From Ctena decussata (lineage: Eukaryota > Mollusca > Bivalvia > Lucinida > Lucinidae), in the NCBI GenBank assembly GCA_963989385.1, contig OZ022498.1:105757298-105821297 (forward strand): a stretch of 64,000 nt of DNA, given 5' to 3'. A model generated the notes under the pieces. The model was not told where the DNA came from. It made no database searches and saw nothing but the letters and a program-made list of their open reading frames with translations. Both the position numbers and the translations under genes were made by a program. Shown here in pieces: positions 58,559-64,000 of this stretch (position 1 is the first letter of the stretch; every line of letters begins with the position of its first letter).

Positions 58559-58690
58559 AGGCCCGATTTCACGTCGCACTTAGTACTCGGATTAGCATTC
58601 GGAAAACCAAAATTTTACATTGCACCTTACGGTAAAATAGACCGCTGACTAGTTAATCTGAGTACTAACTGTGACGTGAAATCGGGCCTT
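58559..58690. mobile_element. Short MITE with perfect ends aaggcccgatttcacgt
   Basis: Left end aggcccgatttcacgtcgca and right end tgacgtgaaatcgggcct are inverted, flanked by TA on both sides (tta / tag). About 130 bp. Confidence 0.75.
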
Positions 58691-59040
58691 AGAAGTTATA
58701 TAAAACGCTTCCCAGTAACGTTGTAGCATACACAGAACTTTCATGCTTTTTCTACTATACATGACTTCATTGCATGACTGTGACACGCCACGCTCTTTCC
58801 TTCTCAACAGGGCTGATGGGTAATAGCGGTCTAACAATGCCTTGCGCACGCAGATAAATCATCTTACCTGAGCTGAGGTCACTTTTCGATCAGTCGAGGG
58901 TGTCGCCGTTCTCCAGGACATCGCCATTTCCATCAGTGGTGCAATGGAAAAGACAAAAGTAAACCGAGATTGTTTCCTGACAGGGACGTTCGGATCAGAC
59001 TAGCGCTCACGTTGATGAAAATGCCTCAGATGTTAGTCCA

Positions 59041-59261
59041 GGGGTCGAATTTATAAAACCACTGAATTCGTTGCTATGTTGTTGCTAAGGCTAAATTTCT
59101 ATAACGGAGATTCCCTGCAACTATGAAATTTGCTCTAGAGGAAGTCTTTTTCAGACTGTTCCACTAGAGCAAACTTCATAGTTGCAGGGAATCCCCTTCA
59201 TAAAAATTTAGCCTTAGCAACAGCATAGCAACCATTTAAGTCGTTTTATAAATACGACCCC
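59041..59261. mobile_element. Long-inverted-repeat MITE, uninterrupted copy
   Basis: Starts ggggtcgaatttataaaacc and ends ttataaatacgacccc; same family as 2648-2977 but without the retroposon insert. Central palindrome around agtctttttcagact. Confidence 0.8.
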
Positions 59262-59357
59262 AGCTGGATTTGGCGGCCACTTGAGGGATCACTTGTTATT
59301 GTAGAAGAAGGTACAGAAGACGTGTTAACTTTGTGGTGGCGGTAGTCATTGCTCTGG

Positions 59358-59594
59358 CAAAGGCGTAGCTACCTATACGCAAATACGCAGGTGCGTATTG
59401 AAATTTTGTCAAATTGACAAAATTTCGACACACACCTGTGTATTTTCATGCTGAAATGTTGTTAATTGGGCATAGTTTTAATGCTAACTGCCAACAGACA
59501 CGAAATATTGAAATATCTTAGCGGCTTAACCCCCTATTATTGCCCTCAGTGAGTATAAAACATGATTGTGCAATTGCCCCTAGCTACGCCCCTG
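59358..59594. mobile_element. MITE, TIR caggggcgtagcta, second copy
   Basis: Starts caaaggcgtagctacctata and ends cctagctacgcccctg. Matches 53061-53287 through both termini; the target duplication is not clear here. Confidence 0.8.
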
Positions 59595-60235
59595 CTGAGT
59601 CTGGTGATGAGTGGTGCTTTTGTGATCACAACGATTCAGAGCTACTATTCATCTCTAGTAACCAATACAGGCAAGAGGAGCAAATATTTTGAAACGGGAG
59701 ACGATTAAAGTCCCTGACTTTTCAAAATATCTGCTGATATTAAAGTCTCCATAGTCCTTCAAGAGGTAAAAGCGTCTAAACACATGTACATCATTATGAA
59801 AAGCGGTTCAATCTTCTCGTTTGGTGATAAAATATGGGTTGATGTTCATACACTAAGTCATATAACTGGCAAAAATACTGGGAACATGTTTTTGAAAAAT
59901 GACATACTGCTCCACAAAAATACAATTTCCTTTTCTGGTTCTCCGTTGAGCAATGCAGTTAAAACAAAAGCGGGACAACGAACGGGGCCACATGCCTGTA
60001 AATTGTATTTTTACCATTTTATTCAGGATTATGATATATCGAAAATGACCCATATCATTTTTAAAACCATTTTATGTGAAACTCAAGGATATTTTCTTTG
60101 TTAAAGTTGGCTTATCACGGCCATTTACAATGACGAAATCTCACGATAAGATATTTCATGACAGTATACCACTGATAGAGCAATATGGCCTTTAAGGGCG
60201 GTAAGCAGACATGTTAACGGTTAATAATTAAATCG

Positions 60236-61170
60236 GAATGGCTAGTGGCAGATGTCTGTCACTAGCCAGTATTCGTATAATTTGCTAGTGACAGACTTCT
60301 GTCACTAGCCAATATTAGTAGTATTTGCTAATGACAGACGTCTGTAAACAGCGAAAATTCGATAAATTTGCTAGTGACAGATACTCCCTGCTAGCTGGTT
60401 TCAAACCAGATGAGCGTATCATGCCAAAATATTCTCATAAGTTGACAAAGAAATAATATGGATGTAGTTCTTACACGCTGATCGTTATTTCTGTCGAAGT
60501 CAAATCATAGTAAGAAATCTGAAAATATTTTCCCACATTGCAAATGGGATGTTTTTGTAAAGTCTCTTGCCCGTGCATGCTGTAGCAAATTCTAAATTTA
60601 GGCTTTCAAAACATTGTCATCCTGCCTTTTTAAGATACGAGTCAAGACTCTACTAGTGTAAGAACTGACAAACTAACAAGAACAAGGCCCTGCAATATTC
60701 TAGAGGGGTAATTCTCCAAGGATGAAGTATTGTGTAAACTGAAGGAGGTAGACAGGCTTCAAAAGCGCACAAAATGCTTTCCGTGTTTTACGACTGTCTA
60801 TTCATTGCCATTCTACATACTGTTTTACGTTTTTAGAGTGTTTCAGAAAGAAGTAAATAATTCATGGGCAGAACAAAAGTCACGACCTAGATCAGCCACA
60901 GTCCGTGACTACTGGACCCGTGTGCGTTATCTTTTCGGCCAGCACGAAGGACTCTTAAATATTGGGGGCTAATGATAATAATTAATCTTTGTAATATACG
61001 GAAACTAAAGTATTGTTGATTTTACAGATATCTGTCACTAGCAAAATCAACGAATACTAGCTAGAGACAGACATCTATCAGTGGCAAATTTAACGGAAAT
61101 TGGCTAAAGACAGACGAACGGCAGCAGCAAACTTAACGAAAATTGGCTAGTGACAGACGTCTGTCACCAT
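60236..61170. mobile_element. TIR element with tgacagacgtctgtca subterminal repeats
   Basis: Left end (about 60240-60390) has three to four tandem units of tagtgacagacgtctgtcac with the spacer agccaatattagtagtattt. The right end (about 61020-61170) has the same units in inverse orientation. Between them an open frame at 60730-60972 encodes 80 residues ending EVNNSWAEQKSRPRSATVRD, YWTRVRYLFGQHEGLLNIGG. It may be a transposase remnant; I do not recognise the family. Confidence 0.65.
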
Positions 61171-61429
61171 GGTCAGTAGCTCCTTCCTAATAAAATACAT
61201 GTAGAAAACTTTGATATTGTTTGCACTCTTTCTTTTTTTCAACGATATACACAGAGCTCAAGAATTGTTCAACCCCGCCAGCTTGGAGTGGGAGGCCACT
61301 TGATGGAACTATTTTTTTAAAGGAATGTGTGGAGTTACTCTGAAAGTTATTGGTGCTTATTGATTGTTGCCATAGGTATTACGAAAAGAATATACCGGTT
61401 GACCATGTTGACTTGCTTTTAATCAATAC

Positions 61430-61870
61430 ATGTATATAGACGATCTTACATGAGTGCTAATGTATTATTGGATTTATTAAACGAGTTTGGGAAAAAGATA
61501 AGATGCGAGGCTTTGCCGAGCATCTTATCGGTTTTCCCCAACGAGTTTAATAAATTCAATAATACAGAGTTTGGGAAAAAGATAAGATGCGAGGCTTTGC
61601 CGAGCATTTTATCGGTTTTCCCCAACGAGTTTAATAAATTCAATAATACAGGAGCACGAATGCAAGATTCTATTTATCATATGACACTAAAATCGCATTT
61701 TATAAGCAAAATTTACACTAAAACGTAACGATTTCGCCATTAGAAAACGCGACGTTTTAATGGACGTCAACGTATAACGTTACGATGTAATTTGCATATT
61801 TAATCCACTAGTGGATTATCAATTTTAATGCATGGCTTTATTACACTCTCAGATGCGACGTCATATGATA
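61430..61870 (+). repeat. Dispersed element, copy 2, with internal 82-bp duplication
   Basis: Matches 29500-29825 in inverse orientation, including the ends actagtggattatca and acatgagtgctaatgtatta. The palindrome-containing segment gagtttgggaaaaagataag to ttcaataatacag occurs twice in tandem (about 61483-61565 and 61566-61650), once in copy 1. Confidence 0.75.
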
Positions 61871-62003
61871 AAAATATTATCAACATTATTAATATTTTAC
61901 TAAGGAAAAGGGAAGAAACTATTTTGCATAGGGAGCCAACTGAATTGCCCCCTCCCACCCCCGCTTTGTGAAATATTTACTTTTCTTATCAACAGTTGTT
62001 AAG

Positions 62004-62228
62004 GTGTATGGGCACATAGCCCTTTTTTCAGAGAAACTTCAGTTTTCTGACTTCCTGTGTGTTTCTCTGGACAACAAAGCCCTTAAAATGGGGTCTACTT
62101 TTAGAGGGAAGAACTTGCTCCTCTATAGAGGAGCAACTTTTCTCCTTCGAAAGTTAACCCCATCGAGAAAGGAGACAAAACAGAGATGACAGAGTTGCTT
62201 CTCACGAAAATGTATCAGATCACCTTAA
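62004..62228. mobile_element. Inverted-repeat element, aaggtgtatgggcac family
   Basis: Starts ttaaggtgtatgggcacata and ends gtatcagatcaccttaa, with a central tcctctatagaggag palindrome. The best delimited copy of this family in the window. Confidence 0.65.
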
Positions 62229-62439
62229 GGACGGTTAGGTAACCCAGTGATCGTTCCTTTTTTACTCAAAAGCTAATATTTATATGTGAAGCCACTAGCA
62301 AGTTTTGACATAGTCTTTATTAGTTTAGTTTAAACGATATTTTATTAACTATAAATTACATACATATACTACAATACAATTTCCAAAGTATCAGGATTTG
62401 ACAGTAAGCAAGATGCTTATTTATAAAGTCATTTCCTGG

Positions 62440-62463
62440 TCTTTATTTACATAGTCTTTATTG
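62440..62463 (-). terminator. Two polyadenylation signals
   Basis: On the minus strand AATAAA occurs at 62457-62462 and 62442-62447, roughly 33 and 48 bases after the stop codon of the mucin-like exon. Position and doubling support 62495-62994 as a terminal exon. Confidence 0.65.
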
Positions 62464-62494
62464 AAAGAAACAGAAAACTAGCTCATGACATTGA

Positions 62495-62994
62495 TCAACC
62501 AGCTGTTACTCCAGCTGGAAGTGGGCTGCCACTTGAATTACTTGTTGTTGTAGTAGGAGGTGTAGAAGGTGTAGGCACGTTCGAGGTTACAGTAGTCGCT
62601 TTAGTGGACGGTGTAGGCGCTTTTGTAGACGGTGTAGTTGCTTTGGTGGATGGTGTGGTCGCTCTCGTGGAAGGCGTGGTTGCTTTTGTGGACGGTGTGG
62701 TCGCTCTCGTGGAAGGCGTGGTTGCTTTTGTGGACGGCGTGGTCGCTTTCGTGGAAGGCGTGGTTGCTTTTGTGGACGGCGTGGTCGCTCTCGTGGAAGG
62801 CGTGGTTGCTTTTGTGGACGGCGTGGTCGCTCTCGTGGAAGGCGTGGTTGCTTTTGTGGAAGGTGTAGTTGGCCTCGTTGTCGGAGTAGTAGGGGCTGTC
62901 GAGGGCGCGGTCGGTTTCGTTGTATTTAATGTTCCATTGGTTTTAAGAGTTTTAAAGTCTAACACTTTGCCAACCCATAAGTTGTACAAACGGT
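62495..62994 (-). CDS. Terminal exon of a Thr/Pro-rich mucin-like protein
   Basis: After a good acceptor (acctttatcttacag) the exon enters in phase 1 and reads RLYNLWVGKVLDFKTLKTNG, TLNTTKPTAPSTAPTTP. About 13 heptads of TTPST(K/R)A follow. It ends NVPTPSTPPTTTTSNSSGSP, LPAGVTAG and a TGA at 62495. The heptads alternate K and R, giving a 42-bp DNA period. Such Thr/Pro/Ser arrays are usually O-glycosylated linkers or tails of secreted or cell-surface proteins. There is no transmembrane or GPI-type hydrophobic end. The upstream exons lie to the right of the window or were not recognised, so the main domain is unknown; YNLWVGKVLDF gave no family I can name. Confidence 0.65.
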
Positions 62995-63138
62995 CTGTAA
63001 GATAAAGGTAGAGGTTTATGGATATTCATATTTATTTAAAAAGCTCACTTATCTTATAACAGTTACGGGGCACGTTCGACGCAATTACTTCGGTAAACTC
63101 GAGCAATGGACAAGAATTCTTCGGGCTACTAGAAGATA

Positions 63139-63374
63139 TGAGCCACGACATGAGCCACGACAAGGTGGTTATGCGCCCAGCGCAGACCCAGATCAGCCTG
63201 GGCATCCGCCCAGTCTGATCAAAGCCTTCGCTGTCCACATGAAGGTAGCTTAGACCCTTAGCTACCCTTTAAGTGCTTAGTGAAGAGTCTGACCAGACGG
63301 TGCAGATGCCCAGGCTGATCTGAATCTGCGCTGGGCGCACAACCACTTTGTTGGTTTTCTCGTGTTGAGGCTCA
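63139..63374. mobile_element. MITE of the gagccgcgacacga family, copy 8
   Basis: Left end tgagccacgacatgagccac (a small local duplication of the end), right end ctcgtgttgaggctca. Inner arms as in copy 1. Confidence 0.8.
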
Positions 63375-63394
63375 TATGTATATACAGGGTGTTT

Positions 63395-63960
63395 CATAAT
63401 ATCTGATGCATTTTCAAATTATCACCTCTTCTCTAATAACACTGTTTACATTTAAGTACCAAGAGCCATCGCCATTTTACATGCAACGTAAAAATGGAAA
63501 ACGTTGACGTCGTGGTGTCATACATGACGTCATCAAAAGATGCTATTTTTACATTGCGCTGTCCCTAGAAAAGTGCCAGAACATCATTAAGTTGTACTTT
63601 GAAAGCCGATCCACGATTTCTGTTACCAGAAAGATGAGAAAACTTCATCCTGGAGACACAAGAGTAACCAGGCTGCAAGTTGATGGTGTGGTTATGAGAT
63701 TTGAGGAGTGCAGAAGTGAGACCAGAGATACAGTAATCAGAGCCGCCCCAGGAGCAGCAGGATGGATGTCCTGGCACTTTTCCATGGACAGCACCATCTT
63801 GAAAAAATAGCAACATTTGATGACATCATGTATGACGTCACGAGGTCAACGTTTCCCATGTTTTACGTTGCATGTAAAATGGTGATGTCTATTGGTCATT
63901 TTGATGTAAACAGTGTTATTAGAGAAGAGGTAATATTTTGAAAGTGTATCAGATATTATG
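63395..63960. mobile_element. Foldback DNA element with transposase-like fragment
   Basis: Arms of about 155 bp: left 63395-63552 (cataatatctgatgcatttt) and right 63805-63960, the inverse (ending tgtatcagatattatg). Between them lies a coding-like segment (63565-63810). Arms share the unusual caacgt/acgtcatacatgatgtca stretches. Confidence 0.8.
63565..63810 (+). pseudogene. Helix-turn-helix fragment, transposase-like
   Basis: The plus-strand frame reads LEKCQNIIKLYFESRSTISV, TRKMRKLHPGDTRVTRLQVD, GVVMRFEECRS. The pattern KLYFE(x)4S(x)3RK(x)L(x)4P(x)12F resembles the N-terminal helix-turn-helix (DUF4817-like) of invertebrate DDE-type transposases. No catalytic domain follows; the frame stops at the right arm. 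Assignment is from memory of the motif and is tentative. Confidence 0.5.
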
Positions 63961-63973
63961 AATTTGGTTTGTT

Positions 63974-64000
63974 GATTTGATGCTTAACGTCCACGGTAAA
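63974..64000 (-). mobile_element. SINE 3' tail cut by the window edge
   Basis: ttgatgcttaacgtccacgg taaa is the same 3' end as 21502-21727 and 26259-26375; the element continues beyond the window. Confidence 0.6.

Noticed and set aside
59784..60104. 106-residue open frame (MYIIMKSGSIFSFGDKIWVD...)
   Set aside because: No family resemblance, no splice context or regulatory signals, and both strands are open over much of it. It may be chance in AT-rich DNA.
62604..63005. Val/Gly-rich frame on the plus strand opposite the mucin-like exon
   Set aside because: It is the antisense of the 42-bp repeat. The minus strand has the acceptor, stop and polyadenylation signals.
1..64000. Search for CRISPR arrays, operons, ribosomal RNA or prokaryotic systems
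   Set aside because: The tandem repeats present lack spacer structure, and all coding is spliced metazoan sequence or transposon remnants.

Overview
The window is animal (metazoan) nuclear DNA, AT-rich and packed with small inverted-repeat transposons, tRNA-derived SINEs and satellites. The repeat style and the protein sequence suggest a mollusc, most likely a bivalve; this is inference, not proof. One large gene dominates it: the orthologue of the laminin gamma-1 chain (LAMC1/LanB2 type), on the minus strand. I assembled 18 consecutive coding exons with GT/AG boundaries, from the signal-peptide exon near 52.1 kb down to a coiled-coil exon at 180-401. All phases join, giving one reading frame of about 1,320 residues (1,296 from the second possible start). 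Roughly the last 300 residues of the coiled coil, including the C-terminal integrin-contact tail, lie beyond the left edge.

Layout, left to right. 0-4 kb: coiled-coil exons 18 to 16. 5.2-20.9 kb: the cysteine-rich LE modules, the laminin IV-A (L4) domain and the end of the LN domain (exons 15 to 3), with introns mostly of 0.3-3 kb. 20.9-34.8 kb: intron 2, 13.9 kb, with SINEs, a tandem array of about 155 bp units and LINE debris. 34.8-35.1 kb: exon 2. 35.1-51.6 kb: intron 1, 16.5 kb, with several well-delimited DNA transposons (some nested). 51.6-52.1 kb: exon 1. 52.2-62.4 kb: intergenic DNA with a broken LINE reverse transcriptase carrying an inserted MITE, two tandem-repeat regions and more inverted-repeat elements. 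62.5-63.0 kb: the probable last exon of a second minus-strand gene, encoding a mucin-like Thr/Pro/Ser heptad repeat. 63.1-64 kb: more transposon sequence, including a fragment resembling a transposase helix-turn-helix.

The laminin gamma chain is secreted, trimerises with alpha and beta chains through the coiled coil, polymerises through its LN domain, and binds nidogen through one LE module. The nidogen loop here (NIDPNAI) differs from the vertebrate loop by one conservative change. I found no CRISPR, operon or prokaryotic system, and no clear novel enzymatic system. The most unusual material is the nested, datable set of MITEs and foldback elements and the coding minisatellite exon.
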